A stretch of 64,000 nt of DNA from Areca catechu (lineage: Eukaryota; Streptophyta; Magnoliopsida; Arecales; Arecaceae): positions 59,514,748-59,578,747 of the forward strand of contig CM038038.1 of the NCBI GenBank assembly GCA_021397845.1, given 5' to 3'. The translations under genes and the position numbers were made by a program. Below the pieces are notes generated by a model. It was not told where the DNA came from, made no database searches, and saw nothing but the letters and a program-made list of their open reading frames with translations. Shown here one piece after another: positions 10,678 through 21,343 of the stretch. How positions within the stretch are numbered: position 1 is the stretch's first letter; every line of letters starts with the position of its first letter.

Positions 10678-11290
10678 ATGTCTTCCAACATGTCACTTCG
10701 GTCTCTTCTCAACAACGAGAAGCTCAATGGACCCAACTTCGATAGCTGGTATCGAAGGCTCGGGATTGTCCTGGAGCATGAACGGATCCTGTATGTGATA
10801 TCGGATCCAGCACCTAAGATCCCTGCTGCCAATGCTTGGGGTTTGATCAGAGACACTTATCAGAAGTGGCTCTCTAATAGGACCACTGTATGGTGCATAA
10901 TGTTGGCTGAGATGAATGATGAGTTCAGTCACAAGTTCGAGGAAGCCCAGCCAAAAGAAATCCTTCAAAGGTTGAAAGAGTCTTTCAAAACACCAGACGA
11001 CGTTGAGAGCTACAGGGTCTCCTGTGCTATCTACAACGCATGGATGTGTGATGGGGCCTCGGTCACTGATCATGTATTGTACATGATCGAGATGATTGAG
11101 TGCCTAGGTAAGCTCGGCTATCCCTTGCATGAACATCTTAGGAAAGATGCGATACTGAATTCCCTCCCCTCTTCTTATCTAGATTTTCTCGATCATTACA
11201 GAATGAATAAGCCTGCAGTAACTATCATGGTCTATTAGGGTTGCTGCAGACTTTTGAGAAAGATCACATATTGAATAAAGGGATGGTGAA
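10678..11290 (+). pseudogene. gag: Cop-1 gag: capsid region
   Basis: Starts MSSNMSLRSLLNNEKLNGPNF and shows the UBN2-like order: DSWYRRLGIVLEHE, MLAEMNDEF, ILQRLKESF, SVTDHVLYMIEMIECLGKLG, ILNSLPSSYLDFLDHYRMNK. The frame is open for 186 codons and then breaks near 11238; the matching continuation is one frame away. Function in relatives: particle assembly and RNA packaging. Confidence 0.88.
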
Positions 11291-11960
11291 TCTAGTGGGA
11301 GGATCTTCGGGAGGGCGTCATCCCTTTAAGAAAGGGAAGAAGAAAAATAAAGGGAAAAAGGTGCTAAGTGCTTTTGGGCCCTGTCAGGCCAAGAAAGTGA
11401 AGGCTGATCATAGTCGTGTAGAGTGCTTCTTCTGCAAGAAGCAGGGTCACTGGAAGAGGAACTGTCCTTTTTATATTGCATCCCTTGACCCGAACAGGTC
11501 CAAGAAGAGAAAGCTACAGGATGGTCCTGGACAAGGTATTTATACGATAACACCTTGTAGTTTCTCTATTTGCCATACTACTAACTGGGTATTGGATACT
11601 GGAAGTCCAATTCATATTTGCAATTCTTTGCAGGGACATCAAGTTAGTAGAAGATTCGAGGACAGCGAGAGGTTCTTGAACATGGGAAATGGAAGTCATA
11701 TTCCAGTCCTGGTGTTGGGAGTCCTCAAACTTGTTTTCGAGTCCTGTACTGTCATTTTGAATGAGTGTCATTTTTGTCCATCTTTTATTTTGAATGTCAT
11801 TTCTGTAGGCCAATTGGCCATGTATTGTTATGAACTATCAATAAAGAATGATGTTTGCAAAATCATTTGGAATGATTCTGTGGTTTTGATTGGATAAATG
11901 CATGATGGCATTTATGTACTATCGTGACCTGTTAGTGTATTGTACATGTCTAGCAAACGT
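11291..11960 (+). pseudogene. pol: Cop-1 zinc knuckle and protease
   Basis: A Lys-rich stretch precedes an intact CCHC knuckle CFFCKKQGHWKRNC near 11420. The protease motif WVLDTGSPIHIC follows at about 11585 with the catalytic Asp-Thr-Gly intact. Then come NMGNGSHIPVLVLG and LNECHFCPSFILNVISVGQL, the usual Copia flap and pre-integrase link. The frame stops at 11895. Confidence 0.87.
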
Positions 11961-12900
11961 CCTAGGTTAGATATTGTCAGCGATGCATACCTATGGCATT
12001 GTAGGCTAGGTCATATTAACAGGAACAGGATAAGCAAGTTGAAAAGTGAGGGTCTCCTCGATTTTAGTGAAGATAATTCACTTCTAACCTGTGAGTCCTG
12101 TATTCTTGAAAAATGACTAAGTCATCTTTTACTGGAAAAGGTGAACGGGCCAAAGAGATTCTGAGTCTGATACATACTGATGTATGCGGACCCATGAATG
12201 TTTGTGCCAGGGGTGGGTATGGTTATTTCATTACATTTACAAACAACCTTTTGAGGTACGATTATGTCTTCTTGATGAGACATAAATTTGAGTCGTTTGA
12301 AATGTTCAAATGATATCATAATGAAGTAGAAAAACAAACTAGAAAGAGTATCAAAACCCTTCATCCGATCGAGTCGGTGAATACCTTTCGGGTGAGTTTT
12401 TGACATATTTCGAGAAGAATGGGATTCTCTCTCAATGGATACCTCTAGGGACAATTAAATGGAGTGTTTGAGAGGAGGAATCGAACCCTATTAGACATGG
12501 TTCGGTCCATGAAGGGCTTTGCCTCTCTACTAGTATCCTTTTCGGGGTATACTCTGGAATCGGCCTATTACCTTCTGAATAGGGCTCTAAGTAAGTCCGT
12601 TAGTAAAACACCATATGAGATATGGACTGGACGTAAGCCGACACTATCACACCTTCGGGTTTGGGGGTGTCCGGCTTATGTAAAACATTTGGAAACGGAC
12701 AAACATGGACCTAGGTCTGACCGGTGCCTATTTTTTAGGTATCCAAAGGAGTCTAAGGGGTAGTGCTTCTACTTAGCTGAGGAACAAAAGTTGTTCATCG
12801 GTCTTAGGGCTGTCTTTTTGGAAAAGGAGTTCCTTGGTGAAGGGACTGTAGCCGCTAAGATTGAACTTATTGAAGTTCAATAAGTAGAAGAACCAACACA
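11961..12900 (+). pseudogene. pol: Cop-1 integrase
   Basis: The zinc-binding start reads LWHCRLGHINRNRISKL ... CESCILEK (about 11990-12110). First catalytic Asp in LIHTDVCGP (12170), second region frameshifted near 12365, catalytic Glu in NGVFERRNRTLLDMV (12455-12500). The C-terminal part has YLLNRALSKSVSKTPYEIWTGRKP and WGCPAYVK. At least three frame changes; not functional. Confidence 0.87.
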
Positions 12901-13980
12901 CTTAAGGGACAACATATAACCGGATGTGATTAAATTACACCCAAAGCCCACTCAGGAACCATTAAGGAGATCAGGTAGAATACCAAGCCGATCAGATAGA
13001 TAATACGGTTTCTTGGTCCGGGATGGTGATCCCATTGAACTCGATGAGAACAATGAGGATCTAATCACCTATATGGATGCAATGTAGAGGTCCGACTCTG
13101 AAAAATGGCTATGAGCCATGAAATCTGAATTGGAGTCCATGGAGATCAACAATATATGGACATTGGTTGATGCACTTGAAGGGATAAAACCCATTGGGTG
13201 CAAATGGATTTTCAAAAGTAAAAGGGGCGCAGACGGGCAGGTGGAGACCTATAAAGCCCGTCTGGTTGCCAAGGGATATTGTCAACGTTATGGTATTACT
13301 ATGACAAGACATTCTCTCCTTTGGAATGCTCAAATCCATTTGAATTATGCTTGCTTTAGCAATACACTTTGACTATAAAATCTGGCAAATAGATGTTCGA
13401 ACTGTTTTCCTAAATGGTGAGCTAGAAGAGGAGGTGTATATGATACAACCTGAAGGGTTCACATCCACAGACAAGTCAAAGGTGTGTAGGCTTCAAAAGT
13501 CCATCTATGGATTGAAGCAAGCATCAAAAAGTTGGAACATGTGATTTGATAAGTGTATCAAGTCATGTGGCTTCGTTAGGAATGGAGAAGAACCTTTCAT
13601 TTATAAGTAGGCTAATGGTTCTGTGATTGTATTCCTTGTGTTATATGTGGATGACATTCTCTTAACTAGGAATCACATCCAAGCACTGCAAGAAATAAAG
13701 GTATGGTTATCATCTCAGTTTTCTATGAAGGACTTGGCTGAAGCCTCTTACATACTAGGTATGAAGATGTATAAAGATAGATCTAAGAGGCTTCTGGGAT
13801 TGTCCCAGTCTACGTACATCGACACCGAGCTAAAACGGTTCAGCGTGGAGAATTTCAAGAATGGCTATCTCCCGATAGGCACTAAAATTGATCTCTCCAA
13901 AAGAAATTATGCAACAACTCTTGAAGAGAGAGAGTGAATGAGTAGAATCCCATATGCTTCGATAGTGGGTTCTATCATGT
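12901..13980 (+). pseudogene. pol: Cop-1 reverse transcriptase
   Basis: Copies the RNA into cDNA in functional relatives. Visible: IKPIGCKWIFKSKRGADGQVET, ARLVAKGYCQ, QIDVRTVFLNGELEEEVYM (first catalytic Asp), SIYGLKQASKSWN, LYVDDILLTRN with the intact YVDD box near 13645, and SQFSMKDLAEASYILGMKMY. Stops and frameshifts fall near 13110, 13350, 13542 and 13607. Confidence 0.9.
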
Positions 13981-14632
13981 ACGCCATGACATATACTAGA
14001 CCAACGTGGCATACTCACTAGGCATAGTGAGCAGATACCAGTCTGACCCAGGTGAAGCTCATTGGAAAGTGGTAAAGACCATCTTTAAGTATTTATGAAA
14101 TACTAAGGACCAATGGCTAATTTATGGAGAATCTGACTTGAAACTTGTAGGGTATACTGACTCTAGTTTCCAGTCAGATAAGGATGATAGCAAGAGTGTG
14201 TCAGGATTTATCTTTATCCTAAATAAAGGAGCTGTTTGCTGGAAAAGTTCCAAGCAGCCTACTATGGCTGACTTAGTATGCGAAGCATAGTACATTACAA
14301 CATCAGATATGGCAAAGGTAGCTGTGTGGTTACGGAAGTTCCTTGCCGAGCTGGGAGTGGCACCTTCCCTAGATGGTGCTATTCTGGTGTACTGTGACAG
14401 CATTGGAGCCATTGCTCAAGCCAAAGAGCTGAAGTCTCATCACCGCACAAAGCATATTCTGCGATGCTATCACCTTGTACGAGAGATCGTGGAATGATGT
14501 GACATTGACCTTCTAAAGATTAATGAAAAAGAAAACCTGGCTAACCCCTTCACTAAAGCCATTGGAGTTAACGAGTTTGACTATTGTAGACAAAAAATAG
14601 GAATAAGATTCTATACCGATTGCCTTTATTCC
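13981..14632 (+). pseudogene. pol: Cop-1 RNase H
   Basis: Reads LKLVGYTDSSFQSDKDDSKS (catalytic Asp), GAVCWKSSKQPTMADLVCEA, AVWLRKFLAELGV, LVYCDSIGAIAQAKE, HHRTKHILRCYHLVREIVE, and NPFTKAI near the end. A stop replaces the residue after VCEA where the catalytic Glu-Tyr should stand. It ends just before the polypurine tract AAGTGGGAGT (14633-14642). Confidence 0.87.
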
Positions 14633-14642
14633 AAGTGGGAGT

Positions 14643-16479
14643 TGTTGGGTATTGTGTCCCAAAGCCAATTATCTATGCTGTAGACAGTTATGCTATCTTG
14701 TATTTGCATATGAATTCTTTTAATAAATAAAAGTTATTTATTTTGGTTGTTCATCATATTTACATTTTCCTAAGATGAACACTTGTATGATGGAGTACTT
14801 AGAACTACATTGTTTTGATATAGAGAGGATATATCATATAGTTCTTAAAGTGGTTCACAACCAAAGGATACATTGTTATAGGATGACAATGTATCAAGTG
14901 TAGGTTGTTGTATGTCGCATTTGTTGGTTGTCCTCTTAACCAAGGAGTGTTGAGACATTGGTTTGACAAGCAAGTGAAATGTCTGACATTTCACTAAACA
15001 TGACCATCTATGGAGCTCTCTTCTGCCAAAGTGTTGCTCATGAAGGGATATGGGTATATGTGTCCCTCAAACATGAGGTCACCATGGCGGCTTGCAAGCA
15101 ACTCACTGTACTTTACTACCGGACTACCTAGATTTCTAAGCTAGTGATGAAAGGTTTCTGGGTATAGTCAAGTACTTGTAGAGTGGTGGTGGGTCAAGAT
15201 GGAATTGATCCCTCCAAATAGTTTGGAGTGAATGACTCACTATGTCTCAATGTAGTAAAACCTTGGCCAGGGTAGTTCTTGTGAGGTGTTACAAAACTTG
15301 TGAGGTTGAGATATGATCTGGATAATTCAAATTAGAGTTGGCAGTTGAACTCTAGGTCATCCTGAGCATTATGAGGTCAAAGGGATGAATTATGTGGCAA
15401 TCATATGCCAGAGGTTCTTGTGAGGTGCTCTACATTTTTAACCAATCCGGATATTGGGTATCATTACTAGATGAGGACTTTGACTGGTACTGGAAATGTT
15501 CCAGTATTACTAGCTTAGTGTTCGAACCTATGGGGTCACACACCATAGAGGATTTCTATCTAATCTTAAGGCTAATCGACAATTGAGAATCATTTGCCAT
15601 CACCGAAAGTCAATATGATTGACTTTGTTCCAAGTGTCGATACTTGGAATTTTGCAGGTGTCGACACTTAGTGAAGTATTGACACTTGGCAATTTTCATG
15701 AGTCTACACTTCGTGTGACAAGCAGAATTCTGGGAAGATTTTTTTGGGAGGATTTTGGGCAAGTTTTGACCTAGTTTGAATTTCGAATTAAAACCAGTTT
15801 TGGCTCCAAGGTTATTTGGTATAATAGTCATACTTACCTTCTTGGGTTGGGCCCATTTGGTATGGCCTTGATCCTCTCCCCCATTCTCTCCCCTCATCTC
15901 TCCTCCTTCCACTTTCTCTCTCTCGCTGCTGCCCCTACAAATGAACATCATTTCTATGGCTGCAACAGATTTTTTGAGAAAAGCTTTGAGAGAGGAAGAT
16001 AGAGAAGGGTTATGAGTGGTCTAGAGAATTGGGTATGAGAATCCTAGCATTCTAGCTAGGTCTTGGGAAGAGAGTTCTCTTGGGAAGGGGTTCTAGCTCT
16101 CCTCCTAGTCTTTCCAGAAGAAAAAGATTGGCCCAAGGATCCTAAAGAACTAGCACTCCGAGGGAGTTGATCAGAGTCAAGCCCAGGTGTGGATTACCTG
16201 TAGGGCCAGACACATGTATGGCTCAAGTGCCCTCCTCCCTCCACAGCTTCTCTCAGTATAAAGGTATGGTACTTTTATATTTGTGTTCCTCTCTTGCTTT
16301 GATGCTATGTTGCATGCTAGGTCATTATGCTTGATCCTGTTGCGGGCAGCTCGGTAGATCATTTAGATCTATCTACCGAGCCTTCCACTGTGCATGCTTT
16401 AAAATTGTTTTAAAATGCATTCATTCTACCCTATTTTTCTTGCATATTGTATGCTTGGTGTAGGTGCTTTTCACCTTCA
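14643..16479 (+). repeat. Cop-1 3' LTR
   Basis: Starts TGTTGGGTATTGTG after the purine tract and ends CACCTTCA. Closely similar to 6893-8731 with scattered substitutions; the inverted repeat is conserved at 16351-16379. The right target-site copy GGTTG follows. Confidence 0.9.
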
Positions 16480-16484
16480 GGTTG

Positions 16485-17077
16485 TTCACTTAGAACTCTT
16501 TTTCTAGACTCTGGAGGAGTCGGCTCAAACTTCTGAAGGGTCGACTCGGATGTCTGACTGAATGATAGAGTCAACTCGGACTTCGTTTGGGTTGGCTCAC
16601 CTGTCTGATTCAGGAAATGGTACTCCAGACGAGTCGCCTCGGGCCCTTGAGTCAGCTTAGATATCTACGAGCTAGAAATCTTCATACAGGCTATGTGCCA
16701 GAGTCGGCTCTCTTCTCTTTGAGTCATCTCGGATGAATTCTTCAGTGAATTATTAATTTTTCACCAAAAATTATCGAGCAAGTCTCCAAAGTCTCAAGAT
16801 GCCTTCAAACTCTTCTAACCATATTTCTAAAGAATTTTAAGCTTGAAACACATCTAGAAGTAGCCCATTTTCATGATTTTTACTTAACCTTTTCTTTAGG
16901 TTCTTCTTTACATGAATCACTTAAAACACAACTCATTTTACAAACTAAGAATGTAGGAGTTGTAATTAAGCATTAGAATCATCCTACAAAAACTTGTAAT
17001 ACACTTGAAGAGTTATTAGTAAAAGAAATGTATGCTCCAATGTTAGGTTATCATTAAAATCACTTATGGGGTCAACA
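16485..17077 (-). repeat. Sire-A 5' LTR, outer segment
   Basis: Continues the LTR broken at 6892. It contains more GAGTCGGCTC motifs (16510-16740) and ends GGGGTCAACA, the TGTTGACCCC start in element sense. Confidence 0.85.
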
Positions 17078-18538
17078 CACTACCCAAGATACTACTTAGA
17101 ATTTTCACTATATTCACTACCAAAATACAGTCGGATTGTTTTACTGGGCTCATAATCCAAACCCAAATAGGTTTTTCAACCGGGCTCACCAAAAACCCAA
17201 CTCTTGGTTTTAAACACGATCACCAAGAACCCAACTTAGTTTTACTAGGATCACCAAGAACCATTACACAGTTAGTTTTGAACGGGATCACTAACAACCC
17301 ACTTGGTTTTTAGACCGGGCTTACCAATAACCCAAATCATCAAGAGTCAAAGAGAGTAAGCAACAATAATGACAAACTATATTATCAGATGGTTGCCGAT
17401 GTAGCTCAAGAGAAGCCTTCTTGATTACACTTTAACTGCTTCTTTAACTTCTTCAATAAGTGCATCAAGCTTTTTATTGGAGTTGGTGAAGGCTTGAAGT
17501 CTATCTTGAATGCTCTTGCAGTGCTCTCTAGCTTACAAGCATAAGTAAGCATTAATCTTTCATTAACCTTTCCAAAAATTGTCCTAATCCCTTTTTTATA
17601 GTCTTGTACTCTTCTCAGATGGTTTTTGTCATTGTAGACTGTTGAGATGTGACCCTTGACTGTTGGAGCACTTTTCAAATTCAAAAATGGAGTTCTGGAA
17701 CTAGCCACTACTTGCCTGAAATCGACCTTCGAGTTGGCTCGAATCTTCTCGAGTCGGCTTGGATCCTCAAAGTAGTTCTGGTCGAGTCACCTTGCTTCAT
17801 TCGGGTCGGCTCAATTTCTCAATAGTTTAATTCCTAACTCTGGAAGAGTCGGCTTACCTTACATCGAGTCGGCTCGGATTCTCAAGCTTTAAAAACTATA
17901 CTTTGGAAGAGTCGGCTCGGGTTCCTCTGGGTTGGCTCTCCTAGCTGTTCACTCAGAACGGTTCTTTCTAAACTCTGGAGGAGTCAGCTTGGATGCTGAA
18001 GAGTCGACTTGGATGCCAGACTAAAGTACTTAGTTGGCTCCAATTTTCTTCGGGTCAGCTTGTCTGTTTGATTCAATAATTGATACTCTAGATGAGTCAG
18101 CTTAGGTTTCTTCGAGTCGGCTTGCTATCTGCATGCTAGAAACCATCAGCCATGCCATTAATCAGAGTCGGCTCTTTCTACTATAGTCAACTCGGATAGA
18201 TCTTCAGTAAAGAATTTGAACTCCTCTCTAGAAGTTTTCTAGCAAGTCTTCAACACTTCAAACTTTTCAAACTCAACTTATAAATGAATCTAAGAAATTT
18301 AAAGCTTGAAAAACATAGAAGCAACCCATTTTTCATGATTTTCTTTTAACTTTTTTATGGGTTCTTCTTTACTTGAGATAATTACAACACAACTCATGAC
18401 AGAAAATAAGAATGTAGGAGGTGAAAATGAGCAGTGAAATCATCCTACAAAAACTTGTAAAGCACTTGAAGAGTTATTAGTAACACAAATACATGCTCCA
18501 ATGTTTTGTTATCATCAAAATCACTCAAGGGGTCAACA
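17078..18538 (-). repeat. Sire-X 5' LTR (inner end removed by Sire-A)
   Basis: Same LTR family and orientation as Sire-A. It starts at CACTACCCAAGATAC, an internal LTR position, and runs to GGGGTCAACA at 18538. The missing 190-200 bp of inner LTR should lie on the far side of Sire-A, left of the window, with the rest of Sire-X. Contains the hairpin array (17130-17340) and GAGTCGGCTC motifs (17715-18210). Its outer end cuts the Sire-B reverse transcriptase at the YVDD box. Confidence 0.82.
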
Positions 18539-18932
18539 ATCTACATAAATTTATACAACTAACATATCATTTTCTTTTCTTTTAATGACTAAAGTTGTAT
18601 CTACATTTCCTCTAACAAAATTAATTTTCAAGAATTTACACAATCTATCATACCATGCTCTAGGTGCTTGTTTTCAAACATACAATGCTTTATTAAGTTT
18701 AAAAACATGATTTGAAAGAGCATGATTTTCAAATCTTGGTGGTTGTTCTACAAAAACTTATTCAGAAATGAAACCATTTAAAAATACACTTTTTATCTCT
18801 ATTTAAAATAATTTGAAATTCATGTAGCAAACAAATGCTAGTAATAATCTAATAGCTTCTAGTTTTGCTACAGGTGCATAGGTTTCATCAAAATCTATTC
18901 CTTCTTCCTGATTATATCCTTTGGCAACTAAT
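18539..18932 (-). pseudogene. pol: Sire-B pol: middle of reverse transcriptase
   Basis: Minus translation continues LVAKGYNQEEGIDFDETYAPVAKLEA and reaches LVV*IYVD, where the sequence ends at the Sire-X LTR, inside the YVDD catalytic box. Bases 18928-18932 (CTAAT) are the left target copy of Chr-C. Several stops. Confidence 0.85.
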
Positions 18933-20366
18933 TGATGGGGACATCAGGTCAACCCTAGTTTACTATGGGTCCCTATGTTTTGAGTCATTTAGCCATGATT
19001 TCAATTTTGTCTTTGAGTCCAATAATCTGGCTGTGTTAGCCATTTAAGTCTTGTATTTGGGCCATGAGTTTTGTTTTATAGGCTTTGTTACACTTAGGTC
19101 TGTACCTTGGCCTCTGAATATCATTTTGGGCCTTTTTACATTTAAGTCATGTAATTAGAGTTTTGAGTCAAGTTTTGGATGCTTAGTGAGCCTTATGAGT
19201 CCTATAAGTTTTAAGTTTTATGAGTCAAGTCCAATTTTGTAAGTCTTACATTGAGTTCAGTCCAATTTTGTAGGAAGACTCAAGTCACTTATGAAACCAG
19301 TCAGCATAATACTCTAACCACTGCAAGGAATCCAATCATCCACATAATTGTGCCACTTGGAAAGCATGGAAGGAGTCTTGGAGCTATCATTGAAGACCTA
19401 GACGACAAGTACATCAGCCCACTAAGAGGAGATGGACATCAGGAGAACCCTAGAGCTTGCCCAGCACTAAAATGCACTGCCCAAAGCCCTAGCCCATCCT
19501 CAGATTCAACGCCCTCCTTGTGGTCACCTCTCATATTGGCGCCCCACTTATGGTCCCCTCCTTTGGACCAAGTCAAAGAGAAGGAGAGGAGTAATCCTAT
19601 TGAGAAGAGGGAGTTTGAACCAATTTGGAAGAGGAGATCTTTATGTATTTGAGTAGGAAAAGGATTAGTGGAAATTCTCTTGTATGCCCTTACTTGGAGC
19701 CCAAGTTTATAAGCCTATTTAAAGGCCCCCCTTCTCATTTATATTGGATACTAATGAATATGAAAACTTTCTTGAGTTCTTCTCAACTCTTGGTGTGAAT
19801 TATGAGTGAATTTATGTGAAAAGGGTATCTGTGTGATCCCTGCGCCCTGCCTCCAAGACGCCTGCCTCTTCATCTCTTAGTCGCCCACTTCTAAGACTTC
19901 CTTTCCTTTGCTCTTTTTAGCCTTTAAACTTGTTTCTTATTTGATTTCTAACCCTTGTTAGGTGATTTGTAAGTCTCTCAGAGTTCATGAATCTAGGATT
20001 CCAATCGGTAAGCTTTTGGGCCACCGGATTGAAAGCCACAAATTTGTAAGGTTTCCGGCTTATTTTTCTAGGCCACATCCGAGAGCATAGAGCAAACTCT
20101 TCATGCATCGATCTCCAAATCTATACTAGGTACACCCCCTAGATTCCTCTGGTAGCGGTATTGGAGAAGAGCTAGTCCTAACCAGGGCTTCTTAGCCTTG
20201 GCGATCATGTTTCTTCACTTTTAGGGTTTAGTTCTACATGCCTGTACTTGCAAAAATTTTATAGAATTTTTTACTTAATAACATGGCTTAAAATTTAGGC
20301 TACAAACTCTAAACTTAATTCCTAATACACAAAAAATAATTGACATGCATAATTAGTCCCGCATCA
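18933..20366 (+). repeat. Chr-C 5' LTR
   Basis: Starts TGATGGGGACATCA, a 14-base palindrome (5-bp stem, GGGA loop), and ends AGTCCCGCATCA. The TATA-like CTATTTAAAGGCCCCCC lies at 19714-19730. The 133-codon frame at 19251-19652 is inside the LTR and not a gene by any feature I can see. Confidence 0.88.
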
Positions 20367-21338
20367 TTTGGTATCAGAGCATGTTTTAGGGCTAGTTTCT
20401 ATATCTCGTAATTCTTACATATGGTCTGTTATTTTTACTGTTTCTACATGTAGGTAGGTCATAAAATCTTAATTTTTATTTTTATAGATATTTTGTAATT
20501 TATTGTATTTTTCAAATTTTTCTAATGATTTATTTCAATCTGTACAATTTTTTTCATGCCTATTTTCTTTTGCCCTAGAAATTTCTGCATCCTATCTCTG
20601 CATTATATATCCAGATTTTGTTCTATTTCATCACCTTAATTATTTTATTTTTCATTGAAATTTTCGTGGTGTATTGGAAATTTAGTCTTGATCCTTGTAA
20701 TAATTTTTAATTATTTTTATAGAAACACAAGAATTATAAAAATCTGTATATTAGGAACCCTAACCTAAATCCTAGGATTTCTGCACACAGTCTGAACCAC
20801 CCTTGGTTTTGCATCATTATCCAAATTTTTTTTTTCATGAGGCTTGGTAGAGATCATTTGCACTTTCATTCTCTATCTTGAAATTTTTCTAAAATTTTTC
20901 TGCATCAGAAACTGAACCAAATTATGTATCGAATCAAACCCTAATTTATGTTCTGCATACTTGATCAAACCAAACCTAATCACTTCCAAACCCTACCTCA
21001 CCCAAGCCCAAAATTTGTTTGCTAACTTAACCAACTTAAACCTAATTCACCACCTCATAAAAAGGTAAAAAACATATTATTATTTCTATGATTGTTATTA
21101 GTTGCATTAGGGCTCATAGTGTGTTCATCATCTCATTAAATAAATTTTAAGGGCAATTTCCTCTCTCAGATCAGGGAAGGATTTTATTATCTATTCTGGA
21201 TCCAAAACAACCACCCAGCATCAGAACCCAAACCTTAATTAAAATTAATTAGTAACCTAATTACTCTACAGAGCTTAGGGATACCAATAGGTCGGGTCCG
21301 AATTGTGTGGGCCAACTAGTGCACCTAATTCTCCAGGT
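20367..21338 (+). other. Chr-C primer site and first part of leader
   Basis: TGGTATCAGAGC (20369-20380) two bases after the LTR is the initiator tRNA-Met primer site. The rest is AT-rich leader with no convincing ORF. It is cut at 21338 by Cop-F (target ATTAC) and resumes at 31536. Confidence 0.8.
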
Positions 21339-21343
21339 ATTAC

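Larger units (their letters stand above)
6893..16479 (+). mobile_element. Cop-1: full-length but decayed Copia element
   Basis: Complete LTR element of 9.6 kb: 5' LTR, primer site, 1.9-kb leader, gag, protease, integrase, reverse transcriptase, RNase H, PPT and 3' LTR. LTRs are 1839 and 1837 bp. The flanks GGTTA (6888-6892) and GGTTG (16480-16484) are a 5-bp duplication with one change. Both pieces of host LTR join to a normal Sirevirus LTR, confirming the ends. Coding parts carry stops and frameshifts throughout. The Gag type (SLRSLLNNEKLNGPNF) differs from the Sireviruses and resembles Cop-F; I do not assign a lineage. Confidence 0.9.
1..17077 (-). mobile_element. Sire-A: Sirevirus-type Copia element, 3' part beyond the left edge
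   Basis: Read on the minus strand this is 5' LTR, primer site, gag, protease, integrase and the start of reverse transcriptase. The order PR-IN-RT marks Ty1/Copia. The two CCHC regions, the MSTSL-type Gag start and close relatedness to Sire-D, which has an env-like ORF, mark a Sirevirus. Two later insertions split it: Trm-1 (716-2907) in integrase and Cop-1 (6893-16479) in the 5' LTR. Without these the LTR is about 1.68 kb. The outer LTR end TGTTGACCCC (minus) lies at 17077 and sits inside a second LTR of the same family (Sire-X), so the element jumped into a relative. The right target-site copy is probably CACTA (17078-17082); the left copy is outside the window. Confidence 0.88.

Noticed and set aside
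19251..19652. 133-codon frame as a host gene
   Set aside because: Entirely inside the Chr-C LTR; the matching place in the other LTR (36730-37110) does not keep the frame.
20381..21338. Coding region in the first Chr-C leader
   Set aside because: AT-rich, stops in all frames, no domain.
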